Below, in pieces: positions 8,061-15,308 of a stretch of 22,980 nt of DNA. The stretch comes from CAZFCK01 sp964517355 (GTDB taxonomy: Bacteria; Desulfobacterota; Desulfovibrionia; Desulfovibrionales; Desulfovibrionaceae). The first letter of the stretch is position 1. Each line of letters opens with the position of its first letter. The DNA lies in assembly GCA_964517355.1 (NCBI GenBank), contig CAZFCK010000053.1:1-22980 (forward strand), given 5' to 3'. The notes beneath the pieces were generated by a model, which was not told the DNA's origin, made no database searches, and saw only the letters and a list, made by a program, of their open reading frames with translations. The position numbers and the translations under genes were made by a program.

Positions 8061-9302
8061 ATGGCCCAAGGGAAAGCTAAGGACTCCCACTTCCGGCAAT
8101 GCATTGGATTCTTCCTTGCAGTCATTGCCATCGTGGGCATGACCGTACTGGTCTCGGGGCAAGCCCAGGCCGCTGATCATCTTCTTTTGCAGAATACTGA
8201 CAGTGGTAAAACGTCATACTGGGTGATGAATTCGAACGGCACATTGAAAAACAAAACCAAAGGTTCCGGTTGGGGTGATCTCTACGGAACGGCCGACAAT
8301 CTTTCCACCGCCATGAACCATTTTTGGGTTCTGGTTGGCTCGCACAAAGATGACGGCGATCCCCATCTTACCCGCCTGATTTGGCAAAACACGGACAACC
8401 AACGCATGGCCTGGTGGAAGCTCAACACCAACGGCGTGCTGCAAGACCGCACCAAGGGCAGCGGCTGGGGCTACCTGGACGAGGAATGGAAGAGCGTTCC
8501 GGGCGCCACCTGGCTGGCCACCGCCGTTGTCGACAGCAGCAAGAGCAACTTCGGGCAAGACGTTGTCCTGTTCCACAACAAGGACAACGGACGCACCGTA
8601 TACTGGCGCTTGAACTCCAACGGTCTGCTCGTCAACCGCACCCAGGGCAGCGGTTGGGACAACATCGACTCCACCAAGTACTTCCAGGGCATTCTCACCG
8701 CGGACAAGGGTTGGGTCGCCGGTCCTTACTACCCCAACGCCGACAGCCAAGGCCATGCCCAGTTGGTGTGGTACAACACGCAGAACGCCCGTGTTTCCTG
8801 GTGGAAACTTAATTCCAACGTGACGCTGAAGAGCACCACGGAAGGCGACGGCTTCGGTTCCTGGTGGACCCTGCCCAGCCCGCACTGGCGCTTGACCGCT
8901 ATCTCCAAGAACAACAACTACAGGCAGATCAACGACAGCCATTCCGCTCTGCTCTTCATGCACAACACCGATTCCGGTCGCGCCGCCTACTGGGTCATGA
9001 ACTCCAACGGCATGCTCACCGACCGCACCGAAGGCTCCGGATGGAACGTGGTTGAAAAGACCTCCGAATTCCCGACCTTCGATCCTTGGTCCTTCTTCGG
9101 TATCCACGAGAAGGCCGACGGCACGCATGACCACCTGCTGTGGAACAACAGCGGTAACGGCCGTATCGCCTACTGGAAGCTCAACACCAACGGTACTCTC
9201 TCTAACAAGACTGAGCACGACGGTTGGGGCGTGTTCTGGGATCTGCCCACCGCCTGGAGGCTTGCCGGCGTAGATAATTACAACAATCTCTACCCCGAAT
9301 AA
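8061..9302 (+). CDS. Secreted six-repeat protein rich in N-glycosylation sequons
   Basis: A 413-aa exported protein with no recognised enzyme motif. The N-terminus is a signal peptide: basic start, hydrophobic stretch about 14-31, and a likely cut after Ala-Gln-Ala at 37. The mature part is six repeats starting near residues 41, 106, 169, 235, 297 and 359 (62-66 aa apart). Each follows hydrophobic-W/F-x-N-x-D/N-x-x-R-x-x-Y/W-W-x-L/M-N-S/T-N-G-x-L, then R/K-T-x-G-S-G-W. This resembles VCBS/FG-GAP-like blades, so a beta-propeller is a reasonable guess. Nine N-X-S/T sequons occur (Asn 59, 64, 80, 192, 253, 291, 362, 377, 382), four at matching repeat positions (64, 192 and 382; also 59 with 377). 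The start has AAGGAG six bases upstream. Its own promoter and terminator suggest strong expression. It may be an acceptor for the PglB just upstream. Confidence 0.85.
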   Translation: MAQGKAKDSHFRQCIGFFLAVIAIVGMTVLVSGQAQAADHLLLQNTDSGKTSYWVMNSNGTLKNKTKGSGWGDLYGTADNLSTAMNHFWVLVGSHKDDGDPHLTRLIWQNTDNQRMAWWKLNTNGVLQDRTKGSGWGYLDEEWKSVPGATWLATAVVDSSKSNFGQDVVLFHNKDNGRTVYWRLNSNGLLVNRTQGSGWDNIDSTKYFQGILTADKGWVAGPYYPNADSQGHAQLVWYNTQNARVSWWKLNSNVTLKSTTEGDGFGSWWTLPSPHWRLTAISKNNNYRQINDSHSALLFMHNTDSGRAAYWVMNSNGMLTDRTEGSGWNVVEKTSEFPTFDPWSFFGIHEKADGTHDHLLWNNSGNGRIAYWKLNTNGTLSNKTEHDGWGVFWDLPTAWRLAGVDNYNNLYPE

Positions 9303-9326
9303 GCCTGAGCATCACAACGACTCATT

Positions 9327-9354
9327 AAAGGCCGCCCTCTGGGCGGCCTTTTTT
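9327..9354 (+). terminator. Rho-independent terminator after the repeat-protein gene
   Basis: AAGGCCGCCC (9328-9337), a three-base loop TCT, and GGGCGGCCTT (9341-9350) form a perfect 10-bp GC-rich stem, extended by A9327-T9351, followed directly by a T run to 9354. It starts 24 bases after the stop codon. Confidence 0.93.
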
Positions 9355-9431
9355 ATTGGCGGGTAGAGAATGTCGCACCCTCTTTATCCCTTCCGGAGAC
9401 GACGCTTCTTTCTCCACGCTACCATATCCTC

Positions 9432-9466
9432 TCTATAGAGCATATCGTCTTTGAATCAGGAATGCC
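9432..9466 (+). repeat. Short dispersed repeat, family D
   Basis: A 35-bp stretch matching 22761-22795 at 28 of 35 positions in the same orientation, with the shared core GTCTTTGAA-x-CAGG-x-ATGCC. This copy begins on the palindrome CTCTATAGAG (9431-9440). Function unknown. Confidence 0.5.
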
Positions 9467-9631
9467 TCATGCGACTGATGGACCTCTTGAATAATGGCGA
9501 GGCTTGGTGACAATGCTGGAGCCTTGCAAACGTTGAATGGCTCTGTAAAGATTTGCTTGCAGATCTTTACCGCGAAATGATTGCAGGCTGGCTTTGCCCG
9601 CCGTTAAGCGATCATTTCAAGCGTAAAATTC
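9467..9631. other. Gene-free spacer with two tandem hairpins
   Basis: No credible gene. GTAAAGAT (9545-9552) pairs perfectly with ATCTTTAC (9563-9570), and GAAATGAT (9574-9581) pairs perfectly with ATCATTTC (9611-9618). Neither is followed by a T run, so they are not classical terminators. They lead directly into the family A repeat at 9632 and may belong to a larger repeat unit. Confidence 0.5.
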
Positions 9632-9737
9632 TTTAACGCATTTTCGCCTTGAAACAAGGCTCTCTGAAACAATTTCCAATTGTTCCAGTGAAATGCATAA
9701 GAGCATCTAGCGCTTTTCAAGCGTGAGATGCTCTAGA
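9632..9737 (+). repeat. Family A MITE-like repeat, copy 1
   Basis: About 106 bp closely matching 19402-19510. It is a chain of three hairpins: GCCTT-gaaac-AAGGC, then an ACAAT...ATTGT stem inside CTG...CAG, then an arm around AGCATCT...AGATGCT. The right end is ATGCTCTAGA. The left end (TTTAACGCAT) has drifted from the TCTAGCGCAT seen in the 19-kb copy. Confidence 0.75.
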
Positions 9738-9758
9738 GACACTACGGTATCCATGTCG

Positions 9759-9843
9759 TTTTCCGGCGACCAGGGGCCTCCCCTGGTCGCCCTGCGGGCG
9801 CGAAAACCCGCGACTTTATATTTTTTAGTCCGATCATCGTAGG
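9759..9843 (+). repeat. Family B repeat, partial copy (right half only)
   Basis: Matches the right half of the elements at 15855-16012 and 19693-19848. It holds a perfect 12-bp hairpin, GGCGACCAGGGG (9765-9776) with CCCCTGGTCGCC (9780-9791), then GCGGG...CCCGC. The A+T-rich left half and the left terminal repeat are missing, and the right terminal repeat GAAAGTCG reads GATCATCG. From 9844 to 10152 I see no gene and no clear promoter for murJ. Confidence 0.7.
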
Positions 9844-10152
9844 AAACTCCCTAACTATCCAGCATGTAGGATCTCAAACCGCCGGAGCCATCTCATATGT
9901 AGCGGCTTCCGCAGCTCCCGCTTGTAACGTACCGCCGTAACCGCTATAGCATGCTTCATGTCGCCAATCGCGACCTACGGATACGGCTTTTCGGTGAGGA
10001 CATTTCCTTTATGCGGTTCTTTCCCCTACTGCGCTCGGATCACCAAAGGCACCCCGCTTTGACTCTTCTCCGCGGGAAAGCCGTCTCGAGATGCCGCGTT
10101 CTCAATTTTCACCTTACCGCTTCACGCACCCGGCGGTCTTATAGGAGCCTGC

Positions 10153-11736
10153 ATGCGTCTTTTCCGCACCAGCCAGCAAATGGGCATCGCCGCTGCCATT
10201 ATGGGGGGCAGTATCCTGCTCTCACGCTTCATGGGCCTCTTTCGCGACAAGGTCATCTCCTATTATTACGGCGCTGGTCTTGAATCGGATATTTATTTCG
10301 CCTCCTTCGTCATCCCCGACTTCATCAACTACCTGCTTGCTGGGGGCTATTTTTCCATTACGCTGATTCCCCTGCTCGCCAGCTCGTTTTCCTCAGACAC
10401 CGACGACGGTTGGGATTTTTTCTGGTGCGTCTGCAACTGGGTCGGTTCGATCATCATCGCAGTCACGCTGCTGGCCATGGTCTGCGCCCCCTGGCTGGCG
10501 CAGCTCGCCGCGCCTGGATTCGCCCCCGAGGCGACCGCCAGACTGGCGTTTTTTTTGCGCATCATCCTTCCGGCGCAAGTCTTTTTTTTACTGGGCTCCT
10601 GCTTCACCGCCCTGCTCTACCTGCGCAAGCAGTTCACCGTACCTGCCCTGACTCCACTTGTGTACAACGGCTGCATCATCCTCTTCGGTCTGCTCTTCAA
10701 GGAGCAGGGCATGGAAGGATTTTGTTGGGGCGTTCTGGCCGGCTCTTTTGCGGGCAACTTTCTGCTCCCCCTCCTCGCTTCTCGAACCGGCGATCAAGGT
10801 ACGCTACGTTATCGCTTCATTTTCGCGCATCGAGATTTCAAACGCTTTATCCTGTTGGCACTGCCGCTGATGATCGGGCAGAGCGTTGTAGTGCTCGATG
10901 AGCAATTACTCCGCGTTTTCGGTTCCATGACTGTGGATGGCGCAGTGAGCTGGCTCAACTACGCCCGGCGCATCATGCTCGTTCCGGTCGGCGTCGTGGC
11001 CCAGGCCGCCGGCGTGGCCTCGTATCCCTTCCTGGCCCAACTCGCTGCGAGCAACGACACTTCACGATTTCAGGAAACTCTGCGCCAGGCCATCAATGGG
11101 GCTACGCTTCTCGTACTTCCTTTGTCCTTGTGGATGGCTGTGGCGGCCGAGCCCACCATCAGACTCATTTTCGAGCAGGGGCGCTTTTCGGACAGCGCCA
11201 CGGCGCAAACAGCCCTGTGCCTGCAAATCATGCTCCTGGGAGTCGCGTTCTGGGGTATCCAGCAAATCGTGGGCCGAGCCTTTTACGCTCACAAAGATAC
11301 CTTGACGCCCGCGGTCTGCGGCACCATCGCCACTCTGGCGCTTGTGCCCCTCTATTACTTTTTGGCGCGAGTCCTCGGCGCGGCCGGCATCGCCGCGGCC
11401 AGCACCTGCGCCGTGGCGTGCTACACGCTCGCCTTGACGCTCGTCTGGCGAAAACGGCACGGTCCCGGCGCCTTTTCCGGCTTGGGAAAGCTGTTGCTTC
11501 AGGCCGCGGGGCTTTGCGTACCCGCCTGTCTCGCAGCCCGCGCAGGAATTTTTCTGCTCGAAAACGTGCTCTCCGATTACCCGCTGCTGCAGGCGCTTCT
11601 GCAAATCATGCTCAGCGGTTCGCTTTTCGCCCTCGTTTTTGTGGGCCTGGGCACATGGTTTGCGCCTGAGCCCTTGGCTCCCGCCGTATCGCTGTTGCGG
11701 CGCGTGCGCCGCTTGTTGGGCAAATTCGAAACGTAA
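10153..11736 (+). CDS. murJ: MurJ/MviN-family lipid-linked glycan flippase
   Basis: A 527-aa MOP-superfamily membrane protein with about 14 hydrophobic segments. In E. coli, MurJ moves lipid II across the inner membrane. Residues aligning with E. coli Arg18, Arg24 and Asp39 are kept (Arg25 in SRFMG, Arg31 in FRDK, Asp46 in SDIYF). The R270 region reads YARRIM. The position of E. coli Arg52 is Asn59 (FINYLLAGG instead of LLRRxFAEG), and the AEG glutamate is also changed. The ATG has AGGAG five bases upstream. It stands alone after an 850-bp spacer downstream of the repeat-protein gene. It could be the housekeeping lipid II flippase, or a paralogue flipping the lipid-linked glycan made by the 2.3-5.4 kb cluster; the sequence does not decide. 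Confidence 0.85.
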   Translation: MRLFRTSQQMGIAAAIMGGSILLSRFMGLFRDKVISYYYGAGLESDIYFASFVIPDFINYLLAGGYFSITLIPLLASSFSSDTDDGWDFFWCVCNWVGSIIIAVTLLAMVCAPWLAQLAAPGFAPEATARLAFFLRIILPAQVFFLLGSCFTALLYLRKQFTVPALTPLVYNGCIILFGLLFKEQGMEGFCWGVLAGSFAGNFLLPLLASRTGDQGTLRYRFIFAHRDFKRFILLALPLMIGQSVVVLDEQLLRVFGSMTVDGAVSWLNYARRIMLVPVGVVAQAAGVASYPFLAQLAASNDTSRFQETLRQAINGATLLVLPLSLWMAVAAEPTIRLIFEQGRFSDSATAQTALCLQIMLLGVAFWGIQQIVGRAFYAHKDTLTPAVCGTIATLALVPLYYFLARVLGAAGIAAASTCAVACYTLALTLVWRKRHGPGAFSGLGKLLLQAAGLCVPACLAARAGIFLLENVLSDYPLLQALLQIMLSGSLFALVFVGLGTWFAPEPLAPAVSLLRRVRRLLGKFET

Positions 11737-11783
11737 TGGTATAAAATGATCTCTCCTTGACCCGCCGCGCTTCAACAGGCTAC

Positions 11784-11808
11784 AAGAGTAAAAAAATTTC
11801 TTACTCTT
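11784..11808. terminator. Perfect inverted repeat after murJ, possible terminator
   Basis: AAGAGTAA (11784-11791) and TTACTCTT (11801-11808) form an 8-bp perfect stem 48 bp after the murJ stop. The loop is A/T-rich (AAAAATTTC) and no strong T run follows the stem, so termination is only possible. Confidence 0.35.
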
Positions 11809-11860
11809 ATTACGGTCTCATCGATAAAGGCCTGCGCGGGGACCCGGGCAGTTTTCTTAG

Positions 11861-12056
11861 GGAAGCACTGATTAAAGACTTGTTAGGTTTCCCCCCGGAC
11901 CACCCTTCCAAAGATTTTTGGTGGAAATACACATAAATTCATTGTTTTACAAATATACTTGTCTGGCGACAAAGTTTTGGAAGGGGGAGCGCGAGGGGGA
12001 GAACCCTTTTCAAAGGGTTTCCCCCTCGCATATCCAGTGAATTAATCAGCGTTTCC
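11861..12056. mobile_element. 196-bp MITE-like element with terminal inverted repeats (family E)
   Basis: The left end GGAAGCACTGATTAA (11861-11875) and the right end TTAATCAGCGTTTCC (12042-12056) are inverted repeats with 13 of 15 matches. No transposase reading frame fits between them. The first 30 bp (11861-11890) occur again, inverted, at 19-48. Inside is a long hairpin at 11991-12029: GCGAGGGGG pairs with CCCCCTCGC, and within it AACCCTTT pairs with AAAGGGTT. Left-flanking TTAG has no clear match on the right (ATAT), so a target duplication is not shown. The end sequence recalls IS5-type inverted repeats, from memory only. The element ends only a few bases before the kinase gene and may carry its promoter. 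Confidence 0.65.
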
Positions 12057-12112
12057 ATATGTTTCCTTTGGAAACGGTATGTAATCATCTTATTGCGCGC
12101 CTGGCATCGAAT

Positions 12113-13591
12113 ATGGACAAACCCCATGTTCTCGTTGTGGAAGACAGCAAATCTGTCGCACGCAACCTGCGGGACAGTATCTTGCAGGAGCTGGGTTTCG
12201 ACGTTACCGTGGCCTATTCGCATAAAGCGGCCGTGGATCTGGTTGCGGCGGACGGCTCCCGCTTTTTCGTCGCCATACTCGATCTTTCGCTTCCGGATGC
12301 ACTGGACGGTGAAATCGTCGATTTCATGATTGATCGGAAGATCCCCGCCATTGTCTACACCTCGTTGGAAAATCCGGCGCTGCGCACAGCCCTTTTATCC
12401 AAAAACATCATCGACTACGTTTACAAGAACAATCAAGGCGTGAAGTCGCTCACCGCCATGATCAAGCGCTTGTACATCAATCGCGACGTCCACGTTCTGG
12501 TTGTGGACGATTCGAAGCTGCAACGTTTCGCCATAAAATCCATGCTTAAAACCTACATGTTTCAGGTGGCCGCGGTGCGTACCCCTGACGAGGCGCTCGC
12601 TGTTCTGCACATCAATCCGAATATTTCCTTGGTAATCACGGATTTCGACATGCCCGGAATGAACGGCGTGCAGCTCTGTAAAAAAATCCGCGAGCAGCGA
12701 GCCAAAGAGGAGCTGGCCATTATCGGCATCTCCTCCCATAATAACGAGTTTCTCGCGGTGCAATTCATCAAGAACGGCGCCAACGATTTTATCAAGAAGC
12801 CTTTCCAGCGTGAGGAATTTTACCTTCGAGTCGTGCAAAATCAAGAAACTATAGAACATTTCAAAAAGCTGCACGAACTGGGCGAATTGAAAAACCGCTT
12901 TCTGGGCATAGCCGCCCATGATTTACGCAACCCGATCAACGGCATCAAGGGATTCAGCGAACTGCTGGCCGAAGAATTGCGGGAGACCGGCACGGCATCG
13001 CAAGTGGAGCTTGCGCAACTCATCAACATGGCCAGCGGGCAGATGCTGCAACTGGTCAACGACCTGCTCGACATCTCCGTTATTGAACGCGGCCACGTGC
13101 AGTTGCATCCAGGGCCAACGGATCTCTGCGCTCTCATCATGGAGCGCGCCAAAATCATGTCCATCACCGCTGCGAGCAAGGAAGTGGCGATAGAGACGGA
13201 CATCCCGAAGCGGTGCGTCACGACGTGCGACGGTAAGCGCATCGCCCAGGTTCTTGACAATCTGCTCGGCAATGCCCTCAAATTTTCCCCCTCAAACGCA
13301 ACAGTTTCCATTTCGCTGCGCATGAACGCCAGTACCGTCACCATCGGCGTCCGCGATCAGGGCCCTGGTGTCCCGTCGCACTTGCATCAGGATCTTTTCA
13401 AAAATTTCACATCATTGCAGGCTTTGCCTCTAGACAAAAAACACGGCACCGGTCTTGGCCTGTCCATTGTGAAAAAGGTGATTGATATGCACCAGGGCCA
13501 TGTCTGGCTGGACAGGGAGTACACCGGCGGCGCCCATTTCCTTTTCAAGCTGCCCTACACACCGCTCGACACGCCGCAGCCCGCATCTTAA
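12113..13591 (+). CDS. Soluble REC-REC-histidine kinase
   Basis: A 492-aa cytoplasmic signalling protein with two N-terminal receiver domains and a complete kinase core, and no membrane segment. REC1 (about 4-120) has acidic residues Glu10-Asp11, phospho-acceptor Asp57 in ILDLSLP and Lys105. REC2 (about 126-243) has Asp132-Asp133, Asp177 in TDFDMPGMNG and Lys229 in KKPF. HisKA follows with His269 in AAHDLRNP, then the ATPase domain: N-box DNLLGNALKF, DQGPGVP and GTGLGLSIVK. REC domains placed before the kinase suggest input by phosphotransfer rather than a membrane sensor. ATG 12113 is chosen because REC1 begins there. ATG 12059 would add 18 residues, lies three bases outside the mobile element and has no ribosome site. 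The gene precedes the GspE/PilB gene by 88 bp. Confidence 0.88.
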   Translation: MDKPHVLVVEDSKSVARNLRDSILQELGFDVTVAYSHKAAVDLVAADGSRFFVAILDLSLPDALDGEIVDFMIDRKIPAIVYTSLENPALRTALLSKNIIDYVYKNNQGVKSLTAMIKRLYINRDVHVLVVDDSKLQRFAIKSMLKTYMFQVAAVRTPDEALAVLHINPNISLVITDFDMPGMNGVQLCKKIREQRAKEELAIIGISSHNNEFLAVQFIKNGANDFIKKPFQREEFYLRVVQNQETIEHFKKLHELGELKNRFLGIAAHDLRNPINGIKGFSELLAEELRETGTASQVELAQLINMASGQMLQLVNDLLDISVIERGHVQLHPGPTDLCALIMERAKIMSITAASKEVAIETDIPKRCVTTCDGKRIAQVLDNLLGNALKFSPSNATVSISLRMNASTVTIGVRDQGPGVPSHLHQDLFKNFTSLQALPLDKKHGTGLGLSIVKKVIDMHQGHVWLDREYTGGAHFLFKLPYTPLDTPQPAS

Positions 13592-13658
13592 CCTTGATTT
13601 TCGGCCTATCAAGGGTAGTATAAAGTCCCGATGTCCGGCGGGGCAGTATTGACCCCGC
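13592..13658 (+). promoter_or_regulatory. Spacer with two hairpins and a weak promoter-like pair
   Basis: Directly after the kinase stop, CCTTGAT (13592-13598) pairs with ATCAAGG (13608-13614). Further on, GCGGGG (13638-13643) pairs with CCCCGC (13653-13658), just before the AAAAGGA ribosome site of the next gene. TTGATT (13594-13599) with TAGTAT (13616-13621) at 16-bp spacing could be a weak promoter for the ATPase gene. It overlaps the first hairpin, so both readings are tentative. Confidence 0.3.
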
Positions 13659-13679
13659 ACACCGAAAAGGAATTGCAAC

Positions 13680-15308
13680 GTGGCGCATACCCATAACCCG
13701 ACAATCTCGGCCAAGGCCAAGGCGGAACGTGAAAGCTTAAGCGAAGCCCAGCTTATTGAGTTGTTGGCCAAACAACTCAAGATAGAGACCTACAGCCCGG
13801 AAAAATTCCCCCCAGACAAATCCCTCATCGAGATAATAGACGCCAGGACCGCGCAAAACTACTACATCGTGCCGTTGCGCAAGACAGGCAACCTGCTGCT
13901 CATCGCCACCAACGACCCTTCGGACCTGCGCACCCAGGACGAAATACGGCAATTGACGAATCTGGACGTGGAGCCCGTGGTCTGCACCGAGCAGCAACTC
14001 AATATCCTCGCCCAGGGAATGTACGGCACCACGTTCAATGTCCATGACATGATTTCCAGCCTGGACGGCATGGATTCGGAGGCCCAGGCCCAGGATAGCG
14101 AGGGCGAACTCGATGTTTCCATCTCCTCGGCCCAGGATATGGCCCAGGAAGCCCCCGTCATTAAGCTTGTGAATTCCATACTCATGCAGGCGGTGCGCGA
14201 AAAAACGAGCGATGTGCATATCAGCCCGGAGAAGGACCGTATCCAATTACGCTTCCGCATCGATGGCCAGCTCAAGGAATTTCCATCGCCCCCGAAAAGT
14301 TATTTCTTTCCGATCATCTCCCGCATCAAGCTCTTGTCCGGAATGGACATTTCCGTCACGCGCATCCCCCAGGACGGGCGTTTCACCTTCCGCTACGGCA
14401 ACGCCGAGGTCAGTGTGCGCGCCAGTTCCCTGCCTACGATACATGGCGAAAACATGGTCTTGCGTCTGTTGCAGCAAAGCGCGGGAAAGGCGCTGACCCT
14501 CGATGGCCTGGGGTTGGCGGAAAATGAAAAAGCCAAGTTCATGCGCGCCGTGCAGAAACCCTACGGCATGGTGCTGGCCACCGGCCCCACGGGCAGCGGT
14601 AAGTCCACTCTGCTGTACGCGCTGCTGAGCAAAGTCAACAAGCCCAACATCAACATCATCACCCTGGAAGATCCTGTGGAATACCGGCAAACCGGCATCC
14701 GCCAGGTGCAGCTCAACAGACGCGCGGGCATGACCTTCGCCAGCGGGCTTAAATCCATTTTGCGCCAGGACCCCAACGTGATCATGGTGGGCGAAATCCG
14801 GGACATTGAAACCGCCACCATAGCCATCGAAGCTGCTCTCACCGGACACCTGCTGCTGTCCACCCTGCACGCCAATACCGCCTGCGGCGCGGTGACACGC
14901 TTTGTGGAAATGGGTATTGAACCGTTTCTCGTTGCCTCCACCCTACTCGTGGTGGGGGCGCAACGCCTGGTCCGCCGCATCTGCCCCCATTGCCTGGAAA
15001 CGTACCAGGCGCCCTTGCAGGCCATGGCGGCTCTGGGACTCAAACCAGTGAAGGGCACACCCTTTTTGCGCGGCAAAGGATGCGCGCAATGCAATAATAC
15101 TGGCTACCTGGGCCGTTGCGGCATATATGAAATTCTGGAGGTCAACAACGAAGTGAAGGATCTGATCATCAAAGGGGCGTCCATGCACCAGATCGAACAA
15201 CGAGCCGTGGAACTCGGCGTGCTGCGCACGCTGAAAATGGACGCCGCCGACAAGGTGCTCAGGGGCTTCACCACCCTGGAGGAAGCCAGTGCGGCCGTGC
15301 TTGTTTAA
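13680..15308 (+). CDS. GspE/PilB-family secretion or pilus ATPase
   Basis: A 542-aa hexameric ATPase that powers type IV pilus extension or type II secretion from the cytoplasmic face. The N-terminal domain (about 20-125) fits the T2SSE_N type. The motor part has Walker A GPTGSGKST (302-310), an Asp box around TLEDPVEY, Walker B VGEIRD (370-375) and a His box STLHAN. A zinc-binding C-M domain is shown by Cys435 and Cys438 (CPHC) and Cys468 and Cys471 (CAQC). It starts with GTG; AAAAGGA lies eight bases upstream. No other pilus or secretion gene is in the window, so PilB and GspE cannot be separated. It is followed at once by pgpA with overlapping or near-contiguous reading frames. Confidence 0.93.
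   Translation: MAHTHNPTISAKAKAERESLSEAQLIELLAKQLKIETYSPEKFPPDKSLIEIIDARTAQNYYIVPLRKTGNLLLIATNDPSDLRTQDEIRQLTNLDVEPVVCTEQQLNILAQGMYGTTFNVHDMISSLDGMDSEAQAQDSEGELDVSISSAQDMAQEAPVIKLVNSILMQAVREKTSDVHISPEKDRIQLRFRIDGQLKEFPSPPKSYFFPIISRIKLLSGMDISVTRIPQDGRFTFRYGNAEVSVRASSLPTIHGENMVLRLLQQSAGKALTLDGLGLAENEKAKFMRAVQKPYGMVLATGPTGSGKSTLLYALLSKVNKPNINIITLEDPVEYRQTGIRQVQLNRRAGMTFASGLKSILRQDPNVIMVGEIRDIETATIAIEAALTGHLLLSTLHANTACGAVTRFVEMGIEPFLVASTLLVVGAQRLVRRICPHCLETYQAPLQAMAALGLKPVKGTPFLRGKGCAQCNNTGYLGRCGIYEILEVNNEVKDLIIKGASMHQIEQRAVELGVLRTLKMDAADKVLRGFTTLEEASAAVLV

Noticed and set aside
9469..9510. 13-codon open frame (MRLMDLLNNGEAW) after the repeat-protein terminator
   Set aside because: Too short to support without expression data; the nearby AGGA could be chance.
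9327..10152. CRISPR array, suggested by the dense repeats and hairpins
   Set aside because: The repeats differ from each other, are not evenly spaced and are not separated by unique spacers of constant length; no cas gene is nearby.
9951..10283. 110-codon plus-strand open frame upstream of murJ
   Set aside because: It runs out of frame into murJ, has a basic, low-complexity composition and no ribosome site.
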